Shown here piece after piece: positions 1-5,957 of a stretch of 5,957 bases of DNA. The stretch's first letter is position 1, and each line of letters opens with the position of its first letter. The translations under genes were made by a program, and so were the position numbers. The notes under the pieces were generated by a model. The model saw only the letters and a list, made by a program, of their open reading frames with translations. It was not told the DNA's origin and searched no databases. The DNA comes from an uncultured Woeseiaceae bacterium (GTDB lineage: Bacteria > Pseudomonadota > Gammaproteobacteria > Woeseiales > Woeseiaceae): positions 1-5,957 of the forward strand of contig CAMYMP010000052.1 of the NCBI GenBank assembly GCA_947259435.1, written 5' to 3'.

Positions 1-2741
1 GGCCAATACTGGTTATCCAGTTTTAGAGTTATTACCTCGACCGTGCCATTCCAGGTCACGGTCTTGAGTCTTACAGATGTCTGATCCTCTTTGCCTGCCA
101 CGGCATCGACGAACGCCTGCAGATTGGGGGTAGGCATTTCGTCGACTTCGACAACCCGACGACCGGCCCACAAGCCATAGCGCGTCGCCGGAGATCCGTA
201 GCTGAAAAACGCGACGTAGACACCGTAGGGTTCAATGCCGCGCTGTACGGCCATTGCGCGGTGCGGATCCTGCAGCAGCGCTCCGGCCCAGGACACGGCC
301 CGATCAATGCCGCGCCCATCCAATGAAGAGGTCTCGATCGGCAGGTCCTTGGCCGCGCCGCTGCGCCACACGGTGACCATAACCTGTGGCTTTTGAACCG
401 CTTTTTCGATTTCGCGGAACGACGTTACGACCTTGCCGTCCACGGCCAGCACCATGTCGCCGTTGCGCAGCTTCCGCGCTGCGTCGGTTCCGGCTACGAG
501 CCGCGTCACGCTCAGCGCGCGGCGATTAACCGGATTATTGGCTTCGAGCCGCCGCAACCAGCCTTCATCGACGCCCATGTTGCGTGCCGCAAACAGCGGC
601 GCATAAACGAATTCGGCTTCCAGCGAATAGAATGGCCGCCCCTCACGCACGATGTCGACAAACTCCATGACGAGGTCCGCGCCGACGCCACTGTTCAATT
701 GTGCAGTATCGCCACCTGACTGGACCGCAAAACTCGACCACATCGCCGCAACCCTGCCGCGCTTGTCGACGAGAACACCGTCGAAATCTGTCGGCGAATT
801 GACCAGACTGATGCCTTCAATGTTCGAATCTCGAAAACGCAAGGTCCGCGACAACGGCAACGTCAGCGGGCCTACCGAAGATACCGTGCTCTCCTGATGG
901 ACAAGCTGATGATCGCCTTTGATGCCGATAACCCAAAGTTGGTCTCCCGACCGCAATTCGTTACTGTTAAATTTCGCGTCTTCGACCGCCGTGTCGTTTA
1001 TCGTCGCAGGATCGTACGAGACGATCGCGAGATTATGCAGCGGGTGAAGCTGCTCGATCTCGGCCTTTACTTCCAGCGAACCTGCAAACGTGACTGTGAC
1101 GTCACCAATCGCGACGGGCACGGTATTGCGGTCCACTACGACCAAGCCGCGCTCTTTGTCGACGATCAGCCCGGTGCCATAGTAATGCCTGTCGGCAACG
1201 CCGGATACCGTGTAGGGAAGATCGAAAGTGACCACGACCAGCGATGGCGCGATCGCACGTACCCGCGGATCGTCGTACTCCTTGAGTTGAGTGTGGCCAA
1301 CCTTGGGTGGCGATGGCTCGGGCCCGGGCCCGAGATCCCGGCATGGCCAAATGCCGGTCGCATCGTCGCGCGAACAGCGCCGCACCGGAAACCAGACGCG
1401 GTCCATCTCGAACGAGCGCACGATACTGTTCTGCGGATTGTCCATCGTGACGTAACGAACCTGTTCCCTGTCGCCATCCGCAAGATCATTCAATGCTTCC
1501 TCGAGATCATCGATGCTCCCGATCGGCTCGTCTCCAAACTCGGTGATGACTGCACCGCGCGGGATTGCGGATTTGGACAGCAGGTAACCCGGATTTGCAA
1601 CGTAAACGCCGGTTGGGGAACGGTTGTAGTGGCGTGCCTGCTGATAAGAGAGATTGTTGACGATGGCGTCGCCAAATTCCAGATATTCATTAGGCGTGAT
1701 CGAATGCAGATCCGTCACGAGAACCGTATTGCTAATGCTTTTGCCACCCCGCTCGACCTCGATCTCGATTTCCTGATTGGCGCTGTCATCGAGAATTGCA
1801 GCGAGCGGAACGAATTCCGTTACGAGCTCGCCGTTGATGCGCAGCAATATGTCCCCCGGCGCCAGCTTGCCGGCCGCCGGTGAATCGGGAATGACCTGCG
1901 CCACGGTCAACATTCCCGTCTGATCTGGAAACAGCGACCGGGCTATGCGTTCCGAGTTGTCGGTAAGACCCAGGCGCTTGAGTTCGTCGTATGCCTTTCG
2001 CTCGAACATTGTCTGCAAGGTTCCGCGCGTGACCTTTTCGCCCCGCTGAATCAGGTTCAGCGCACGGTGGATACGATCCAGCGGCAAAAAGAAACTGCTC
2101 GCAGCAGAGTTGTTGGCGCCGGCGTTCAGTGCAACAACTTCGCCATCGATATTGACGACGGGCGATCCGGACGAACCGCCCGAGGTGCCGGACGCCGCCT
2201 GCAGGTAGAAGGTATTGAAGTCGTTGTATTTGCCGCGACCATAATCCGGTGCCTTGCGATCCAGTCTGGCGATCGTGCCTGCAAGAATAGACAGCTGCTC
2301 GCCGGCATCGTTACCAATGACACGGATTTCGCGACCGATACCGGCACCGTCCGGCGCCAGCGGCAATTCTGCAGGTTCGATGTAATGCAGCGCTGCCGGG
2401 TCATAACGGAAGAAGCCGAAGTCGTGAACAGGATCGCGGTATACCGGCGTCAGGCGCACTTCCTCGTTGTTGCGGAACACGGCTTCGGCCACGACGGGAC
2501 CCGGCGTCACGACATGTCGGTTGGTCAGTATCAAGCCGCGCTTCGCATCGACGACGAAGCCAGTCGCCTGACTCGATGAATTCCATTCGGTGTCGAACGC
2601 CCGCGTGCTGTCGACACGAATCGAGACGACCCCCGACGAAATACGCTCGAGCGTATTGGTCCAGGCCGTGTCTTCGGCGGCCATCGCCATAAGCGGAAGC
2701 ACAAGGCCTGCCAGCGCAGCCAGAAATCGTGGTTGAGTCAT
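1..2741 (-). CDS. Nma111-like tandem HtrA serine protease: active protease, two PDZ, pseudoprotease, two PDZ (3' end beyond window)
   Basis: Exported serine endopeptidase, probably for periplasmic protein quality control. I translated the minus strand from the ATG at 2741: 913 codons without a stop, then the left edge. Start support: AGG six bases upstream (2748-2750) and a signal peptide directly after it (residues 1-21, hydrophobic FLAALAGLVLPLMAM, A-M-A cleavage site before Ala22). Domains: trypsin-like protease about 25-235 with His76 (LTNRHVV), Asp107 (PVHDFGF) and Ser191 (GGSSGSPVV); PDZ about 240-345 and 350-450; linker 451-495 with Cys456, Cys467 and a Gly/Pro run; second protease-like unit about 496-700; PDZ about 705-805 and 815-910. 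In the second unit the triad positions are Asn539, Asn570 and Phe653, so it should be catalytically dead. Yeast Nma111 has the same layout, and motifs such as GNDAGE, APDYG, YNDFNT and HSITPNE match it as I remember. The visible end (NQYW) resembles the C-terminal tail of that family, so little is probably missing. The native substrate is unknown. Confidence 0.93.
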   Translation of the reverse strand, partial: MTQPRFLAALAGLVLPLMAMAAEDTAWTNTLERISSGVVSIRVDSTRAFDTEWNSSSQATGFVVDAKRGLILTNRHVVTPGPVVAEAVFRNNEEVRLTPVYRDPVHDFGFFRYDPAALHYIEPAELPLAPDGAGIGREIRVIGNDAGEQLSILAGTIARLDRKAPDYGRGKYNDFNTFYLQAASGTSGGSSGSPVVNIDGEVVALNAGANNSAASSFFLPLDRIHRALNLIQRGEKVTRGTLQTMFERKAYDELKRLGLTDNSERIARSLFPDQTGMLTVAQVIPDSPAAGKLAPGDILLRINGELVTEFVPLAAILDDSANQEIEIEVERGGKSISNTVLVTDLHSITPNEYLEFGDAIVNNLSYQQARHYNRSPTGVYVANPGYLLSKSAIPRGAVITEFGDEPIGSIDDLEEALNDLADGDREQVRYVTMDNPQNSIVRSFEMDRVWFPVRRCSRDDATGIWPCRDLGPGPEPSPPKVGHTQLKEYDDPRVRAIAPSLVVVTFDLPYTVSGVADRHYYGTGLIVDKERGLVVVDRNTVPVAIGDVTVTFAGSLEVKAEIEQLHPLHNLAIVSYDPATINDTAVEDAKFNSNELRSGDQLWVIGIKGDHQLVHQESTVSSVGPLTLPLSRTLRFRDSNIEGISLVNSPTDFDGVLVDKRGRVAAMWSSFAVQSGGDTAQLNSGVGADLVMEFVDIVREGRPFYSLEAEFVYAPLFAARNMGVDEGWLRRLEANNPVNRRALSVTRLVAGTDAARKLRNGDMVLAVDGKVVTSFREIEKAVQKPQVMVTVWRSGAAKDLPIETSSLDGRGIDRAVSWAGALLQDPHRAMAVQRGIEPYGVYVAFFSYGSPATRYGLWAGRRVVEVDEMPTPNLQAFVDAVAGKEDQTSVRLKTVTWNGTVEVITLKLDNQYW

Positions 2742-2747
2742 AGTTAA

Positions 2748-2752
2748 CCTGT
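2748..2752 (-). promoter_or_regulatory. Ribosome binding site of the tandem HtrA gene
   Basis: Reading on the minus strand, ACAGG lies six bases before the ATG at 2741. It is a short but well-spaced Shine-Dalgarno match. Together with the signal peptide that begins immediately after the ATG, it fixes the start. Confidence 0.6.
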
Positions 2753-2757
2753 TCAAT

Positions 2758-2784
2758 AGTCCAATTTATGTTGTTATCTGGACT
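2758..2784. repeat. Inverted repeat AGTCCA / TGGACT upstream of the HtrA gene, possible operator
   Basis: The arms at 2758-2763 and 2779-2784 are perfect 6-bp inverted copies with a 15-base AT-rich spacer. The centre lies about 30 bases before the protease ATG. The spacer contains CATAAA on the minus strand (2765-2770), which could act as a weak -10 box, but no good -35 sits 16-18 bases further up. The position suits a regulator-binding site or the stem of a leader structure. Six-base arms can arise by chance, so the function is only suggested. Confidence 0.3.
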
Positions 2785-2796
2785 GGGCTCGAGCCC
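2785..2796. repeat. Perfect 12-bp palindrome (GGGCTCGAGCCC)
   Basis: A perfect self-complementary 12-mer in the intergenic gap, directly next to the inverted repeat at 2758-2784. It is followed by TGCGG. The same blocks (GGCTC, GAGCCC, TGCGG) recur in the same order in the REP-like element at 2825-2850, which differs by having TGTAG and ACCC inserted. It may be a decayed or abbreviated copy of that element. Confidence 0.45.
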
Positions 2797-2824
2797 TGCG
2801 GTTCCCTATTTGAACAGATTATTT

Positions 2825-2874
2825 GGCTCTGTAGGAGCCCACCCTGCGGGCGACCCGGCTGTCGCCAGCATGGC
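2825..2874. repeat. REP-like palindromic element with GTAG head and neighbouring hairpins
   Basis: On the plus strand GTAGGAGCCC (2831-2840) is followed by ACCCTGCGGGCGAC. This makes a GCCC/GGGC stem (2837-2840 with 2848-2851) behind a GTAG tetranucleotide, the form of REP sequences mobilised by RAYT transposases in gammaproteobacteria. Further stems overlap or follow: GGCTC/GAGCC (2825-2829 with 2835-2839), GGCGAC/GTCGCC (2849-2854 with 2861-2866, six-base loop) and GCCA/TGGC (2864-2867 with 2871-2874). It lies in the gap between gcvPB and the protease gene, a typical REP location. On the minus-strand transcript these hairpins may protect the 3' end of the gcv message or slow read-through, but none is followed by a U-run. 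One copy alone cannot prove a repeat family. Confidence 0.5.
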
Positions 2875-2894
2875 AGACTCCCGGATCGTTGAAA

Positions 2895-4364
2895 TCAGGC
2901 CTCTTCAGGCTCGTATTTGAGATCCAGCTGCCGTGCCGCTTTGACATCATCCAGCCGCCGCACCGGCATTTTGTAAGGTGCTTCCTTGAAGCTTGTGCCG
3001 TTTTCCCGGGCCTCATGCGCGATTTCGACCATCGCGGCAACGAAATTGTCCAGCGTTTCCTTGCTTTCCGTCTCGGTCGGCTCGATCAACAGACACTCCG
3101 GAACCAGCAGCGGGAAGTACGTCGTTGGCGCATGATAGTTGCGATCGAGAAGCGCCTTAGCGATATCCATCGCCGTCAGGTGCAGCTCTTTGGCCTCATG
3201 CTTTAAGGTAATAATGAATTCGTGGCTTGCACGTCTATTCGGATAGGCAAGCTCGAATCCGGCATCGCGCAGTCTTGCCTGCAGATAATTAGCATTCAGC
3301 GTCGCGTATTCGGCAATGCGTCGCATGCCGTCACGCCCGACCATCCGGATGTATACATACGCACGCAGTAGTACGCCCGCGTTGCCCATGAAACCGGATA
3401 GTCTGCCAATCGACTGCGGCATGTCGTCTTCGGTCAGCCAGTCATATCTCGTCCTGCCATCCGCCTCTTTTGCCGTGACAATGGGGATCGGCATATACGG
3501 CAGCAGGCGCTCGCCGACACCGATGGCACCAGAGCCCGGGCCACCACCACCGTGCGGCGTCGAGAAAGTCTTGTGCAGGTTCATGTGGATCACGTCAAAA
3601 CCCATGTCGCCGGGGCGGACCTTGCCGCAAATTGCGTTGAGGTTGGCACCGTCATAGTAAAGCAGTCCACCGGCATCCTTGACGATACGCTCGACCGCGA
3701 TGATATGACGCTCGAACACACCCAGCGTCGAGGGGTTCGTCAGCATGATACCGGCTGTCTTTGGACCGACGACGGCTTTCAGAGCTTCCTGGTCGATGTC
3801 GCCATCGCTGTTTGTCGGCACTTCACGCACGACGCAGCCGCACATCGTGGCTGTCGCGGGATTCGTGCCGTGCGCGGCGTCGGGAACGATAATTTCGTTG
3901 CGTTCGCTCTCCCCGTGGGCCACATGATAAGCGCGTATCATCGCGACGCCGGATAATTCGCCTTGCGCTCCGGCCATCGGCGTCAGCGATACACCGACCA
4001 TCCCGGTTACCGCTTTGAGCATCTCCTGCAATTCATGCATGCACTGCAAGAAACCCTGGCCGTGGCTGACCGGGCCCAGCGGATGCCGGCCCGCAAAGCC
4101 AGGCAACAACGCGAGCGAGTTACACGCCCTGGGGTTGTATTTCATCGTGCACGAGCCCAGCGGATAAAAGTTCGTGTCGATTGAGAAGTTCTTCTGCGAC
4201 AAGCGCGTGTAGTGACGCACGACCTGCAGTTCGGATGCCTCGGGCAGACGCGGCCGATCCTGTCGCAGCAGGTGCTCGGGCCAGTTCACATCCGCTGTAG
4301 CAGCCGGCGCCTGTGCAAATGCCCTGCGGCCCTGGCGTGACTTTTCAAAAATCAAAGTGCTCAT
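2895..4364 (-). CDS. gcvPB: Glycine dehydrogenase (decarboxylating) subunit 2, P-protein C-terminal half
   Basis: Catalytic, PLP-carrying half of the split glycine decarboxylase (EC 1.4.4.2), working in the cytoplasm with GcvPA. It releases CO2 from glycine and loads the aminomethyl group on lipoyl-GcvH. The product is 489 aa, a usual full length. Visible motifs: [13 protein letters not shown] (66-78), the P-protein signature; DAAHGTNPA (162-170); [11 protein letters not shown] (207-217); [10 protein letters not shown] (236-245), whose Asp238 should contact the PLP ring nitrogen; and [18 protein letters not shown] (260-277), where Lys265 is the expected Schiff-base lysine. The C-terminal part ([20 protein letters not shown]) is also typical. 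The ATG at 4364 is six bases after the peroxidase stop. A GAGG lies about 11 bases upstream within the peroxidase's last codons, so translation may be coupled. Nothing looks broken, and all key residues are present. Confidence 0.98.
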   Translation of the reverse strand: MSTLIFEKSRQGRRAFAQAPAATADVNWPEHLLRQDRPRLPEASELQVVRHYTRLSQKNFSIDTNFYPLGSCTMKYNPRACNSLALLPGFAGRHPLGPVSHGQGFLQCMHELQEMLKAVTGMVGVSLTPMAGAQGELSGVAMIRAYHVAHGESERNEIIVPDAAHGTNPATATMCGCVVREVPTNSDGDIDQEALKAVVGPKTAGIMLTNPSTLGVFERHIIAVERIVKDAGGLLYYDGANLNAICGKVRPGDMGFDVIHMNLHKTFSTPHGGGGPGSGAIGVGERLLPYMPIPIVTAKEADGRTRYDWLTEDDMPQSIGRLSGFMGNAGVLLRAYVYIRMVGRDGMRRIAEYATLNANYLQARLRDAGFELAYPNRRASHEFIITLKHEAKELHLTAMDIAKALLDRNYHAPTTYFPLLVPECLLIEPTETESKETLDNFVAAMVEIAHEARENGTSFKEAPYKMPVRRLDDVKAARQLDLKYEPEEA

Positions 4365-4370
4365 ATTGGC

Positions 4371-4889
4371 TCAATCCTCATCAACCTTTATGCCCAGTGC
4401 GCGAAGAGCAGAACCATAATTCGGCTCGGTTGTTATGTCCTCGATATGCTCGTGATGCACCACCGTGTTGTTCTCGTCCATAACGACCACGGCGCGTGCG
4501 AACATGCCGGCCAACGGGCCGTCGACAATCTGCACTCCGTAATTCTCGCCAAACCCCGCATGGCGGATCGCGGACAGGCCGATCACCTTGTCCAGTTTGT
4601 GCTCGGCAAAAAAACGCTTCTGCGCGAACGGAAGATCGTAGGAAATCATCAACATTGCGACATCATTCGCCGCCTCGGCATAGCGATTAAACTGAATGAC
4701 AGACTTCGCGCACACATCGGTATCGATGCTTACAAAGATGTTCATGACTTTACGCATTCCGATCCAGTTCGCGAGCGTCACGTTCTGCAGCTTCGTATTG
4801 ACGAGAGACACATCCGGCGCGTGAGAACCAACCGCGGGTAGCTCGCCCGCCGTCCTGTAGGTACCACCTTCGAATTTGACGATTGCCAT
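4371..4889 (-). CDS. tpx: Tpx-family thiol peroxidase, single-cysteine variant
   Basis: Peroxiredoxin of the Tpx group, which reduces hydroperoxides with electrons usually supplied by thioredoxin. The product is 172 aa; E. coli Tpx is 168. Family motifs: SIDTDVC with peroxidatic Cys60 and Thr57, YDLPFAQKRF (84-93), DGPLAGMFARAVVV with Arg132, and ITTEPNY (152-158). Two departures stand out. Cys60 is the only cysteine: the resolving cysteine of the RFC motif (Cys95 in E. coli) is Phe94. And the proline of the peroxiredoxin PxxxTxxC motif is Val53 (codon GTA). I chose ATG 4889 because the protein then begins like Tpx (MAIVKFEGG). The frame stays open upstream to 5153, but that stretch overlaps gcvPA and reads as non-protein. 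No clear Shine-Dalgarno is seen; the start is seven bases after the gcvPA stop, which suggests coupled translation. It lies between gcvPA and gcvPB, presumably on one mRNA. No signal peptide is seen, so it should be cytoplasmic. Confidence 0.93.
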   Translation of the reverse strand: MAIVKFEGGTYRTAGELPAVGSHAPDVSLVNTKLQNVTLANWIGMRKVMNIFVSIDTDVCAKSVIQFNRYAEAANDVAMLMISYDLPFAQKRFFAEHKLDKVIGLSAIRHAGFGENYGVQIVDGPLAGMFARAVVVMDENNTVVHHEHIEDITTEPNYGSALRALGIKVDED

Positions 4890-4896
4890 AACGTTA

Positions 4897-5957
4897 TCAG
4901 GCGGAGCGCCTGTTCTCCTTCGCAAAGATGTGTTCCACGGCAGCAACGTATGCGTCGATGTCCGCATCCATTTTTTTCTCGGTTGCGCAAACCAGTAGCG
5001 CGTTGCCCAGTTCGGGCATGCTCGCGGCCAGATCGAAGCCGCCCAGAATGTCCTGCTCGGCCAGCGCGTCGAGCACCGGCGCCACAGGCCGGTCCAGGCG
5101 CAGTGCGACTTCGTGGAAATGTGGGCCGTCGAATAGCCGCTCGATGCCGTCAATCGCGGTCAGCCCCGCGACAAGTCGCGTCGTGTTCTGCTGCGAGCGT
5201 AGCGCAACCTGCCGCAGCCCGTCATAACCCAGCAATGACATATAGATCGTCGCCGCGGTCACCATGAGACCCTGATTGGTACAGATGTTCGACGTCGCTT
5301 TCGTACGCCGAATATGTTGCTCCCGTGCCTGCAGGGTCAACGTAAAGCCCTTCTCATCGTTCAGATCCGTCGTCCGACCGACGATGCGCCCCGGCATCTG
5401 TCGCACCTGTTGTTGCTTGCAGGTCATGAATCCGAAGTACGGACCGCCGGATGACAGCGGTATACCCAGCGGCTGGCCTTCACCGATGGCGATATCAGCG
5501 CCTTCACCGCCCCAGTGTCCCGGCGCCTTGAGCAGCGCCAGCGACGTCGGGTTTACGACAGCGATAACGAGCGCGCCACGCGCATGCGCCCAATCGGTCA
5601 GGCGGTCGACCTCCTCCAGGGTGCCGAGGAACGACGGCTGCTGAATCACAACCGCAACAGGCGCCTCGTCGTCGTCCAGCGTTGCGGCTGCGTTGCCGGT
5701 CGCACCGTCCATCGGCAACCTGTCGACCGTGATGCCCTGACTGCCCGCGATCGCGAGCGCGACCTGTTCGTATCTCGGATTGACGCCCGTTGCGAGCTGT
5801 ATCCGCCCGGTTTTAATCTTACGGTTGCCGCGTACCGCCATGAGCGCAGCCTCGGCCAGTCCGGATGCGCCGTCATAGAGCGATGCGTTGCTGACATCGA
5901 GCCCGGTAAGCTCGGTAATCATCGTCTGATATTCGTAAATCGTCTGCAGCGTGCCCT
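4897..5957 (-). CDS. gcvPA: Glycine dehydrogenase (decarboxylating) subunit 1, P-protein N-terminal half (5' end beyond window)
   Basis: Partner subunit of the split glycine decarboxylase; with GcvPB it makes the active P-protein. The window shows the last 352 codons, about three quarters of a usual GcvPA of about 450 aa. The frame is open to the right edge: codons before the internal ATG at 5922 already read [11 protein letters not shown], a conserved stretch, so 5922 is not the start. Recognisable blocks in order are [19 protein letters not shown], the VIQQPSFLG segment, [51 protein letters not shown] and [10 protein letters not shown]. The ending is TGA at 4897-4899 followed at once by an in-frame TAA (4894-4896), a tandem stop. 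The next gene, the peroxidase, begins seven bases after the TGA. The upstream genes expected in this pathway (gcvT, gcvH) and any glycine riboswitch would lie to the right and are not visible. Confidence 0.97.
   Translation of the reverse strand, partial: GTLQTIYEYQTMITELTGLDVSNASLYDGASGLAEAALMAVRGNRKIKTGRIQLATGVNPRYEQVALAIAGSQGITVDRLPMDGATGNAAATLDDDEAPVAVVIQQPSFLGTLEEVDRLTDWAHARGALVIAVVNPTSLALLKAPGHWGGEGADIAIGEGQPLGIPLSSGGPYFGFMTCKQQQVRQMPGRIVGRTTDLNDEKGFTLTLQAREQHIRRTKATSNICTNQGLMVTAATIYMSLLGYDGLRQVALRSQQNTTRLVAGLTAIDGIERLFDGPHFHEVALRLDRPVAPVLDALAEQDILGGFDLAASMPELGNALLVCATEKKMDADIDAYVAAVEHIFAKENRRSA

Noticed and set aside
897..1883. 328-codon open frame on the plus strand
   Set aside because: It is antisense to the middle of the protease gene, whose frame is uninterrupted and rich in recognisable motifs. 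The plus-strand product has no recognisable domain and an Arg/Asp-heavy composition typical of an antisense shadow in GC-rich DNA.
2067..2579. 170-codon plus-strand open frame over the protease N-terminal half
   Set aside because: Antisense to the catalytic domain of the protease. No motif, and the start lies inside the other gene.
1..2741. Suspected frameshifts or pseudogene in the large left-hand gene, because only fragments are open in the other minus-strand frames
   Set aside because: Codon-by-codon translation from 2741 to 3 gave no stop and no frame change. The frame is simply open at the window edge.
2742..2894. Rho-independent terminator after gcvPB
   Set aside because: Several GC hairpins exist (for example GGCGAC/GTCGCC), but on the minus-strand transcript none is followed by a run of U, so I do not call an intrinsic terminator.
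2742..2894. Small gene or RNA gene in the gap between gcvPB and the protease
   Set aside because: The gap is only 153 bases and mostly palindromic. A 73-codon minus-strand frame crosses it, but it starts out of frame inside gcvPB and shows no protein-like motif or ribosome site. There is no tRNA fold.
4365..4370. Glycine riboswitch or promoter between the gcv genes
   Set aside because: The gaps between these genes are 6 and 7 bases, too small for any leader element. Such control would be upstream of the first gcv gene, outside the window.
4890..5153. N-terminal extension of the peroxidase to 260 residues from an upstream ATG
   Set aside because: The extra 88 residues overlap gcvPA in another frame and are rich in Trp, Arg and Ser with no Tpx homology. 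The protein from ATG 4889 has the normal Tpx length and beginning.

Overview
The window holds four genes, all on the minus strand. In transcription order (right to left) they are: the 3' part of gcvPA (glycine decarboxylase P-protein, N-terminal subunit), a complete Tpx-type thiol peroxidase, a complete gcvPB (P-protein, C-terminal subunit), and, after a 153-base gap, a very large periplasmic-type serine protease gene that runs off the left edge. The plus strand has long open frames, but they are antisense shadows. The setting suggests a fairly GC-rich proteobacterium, most likely a gammaproteobacterium: the P-protein is split into two subunits, the peroxidase is of E. coli Tpx type, and the one sizeable gap carries a REP-like palindrome beginning with GTAG. 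No rRNA or other taxonomic marker is present, so this assignment is an inference.

Region 4365-5957 plus gcvPB is a tight cluster. gcvPA and the peroxidase are 7 bases apart and the peroxidase and gcvPB 6 bases apart, so all three are probably on one mRNA. GcvPA and GcvPB together form the PLP-dependent enzyme that decarboxylates glycine and passes the aminomethyl group to lipoyl-GcvH. A peroxidase gene between the two halves of one enzyme is unusual. The peroxidase is itself odd: it has only one cysteine (the peroxidatic one), Phe where Tpx has its resolving Cys, and Val where peroxiredoxins have the active-site Pro.

Region 2742-2894 is non-coding. It holds a cluster of short hairpins including a REP-like element, a perfect 12-bp palindrome, and a 6-bp inverted repeat just upstream of the protease start. 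I see no hairpin followed by a T-run, so no convincing intrinsic terminator.

Region 1-2741 is one uninterrupted reading frame of 913 visible codons. It encodes an exported tandem HtrA protein with the order protease, PDZ, PDZ, degenerate protease, PDZ, PDZ. This architecture, and long stretches of sequence as I remember them, match the eukaryotic nuclear HtrA Nma111 and its relatives. The first protease unit keeps His/Asp/Ser; the second has Asn/Asn/Phe at those positions and should be a pseudoprotease. The gene probably ends only a few tens of codons beyond the window. It is separately placed and probably separately transcribed from the gcv cluster.
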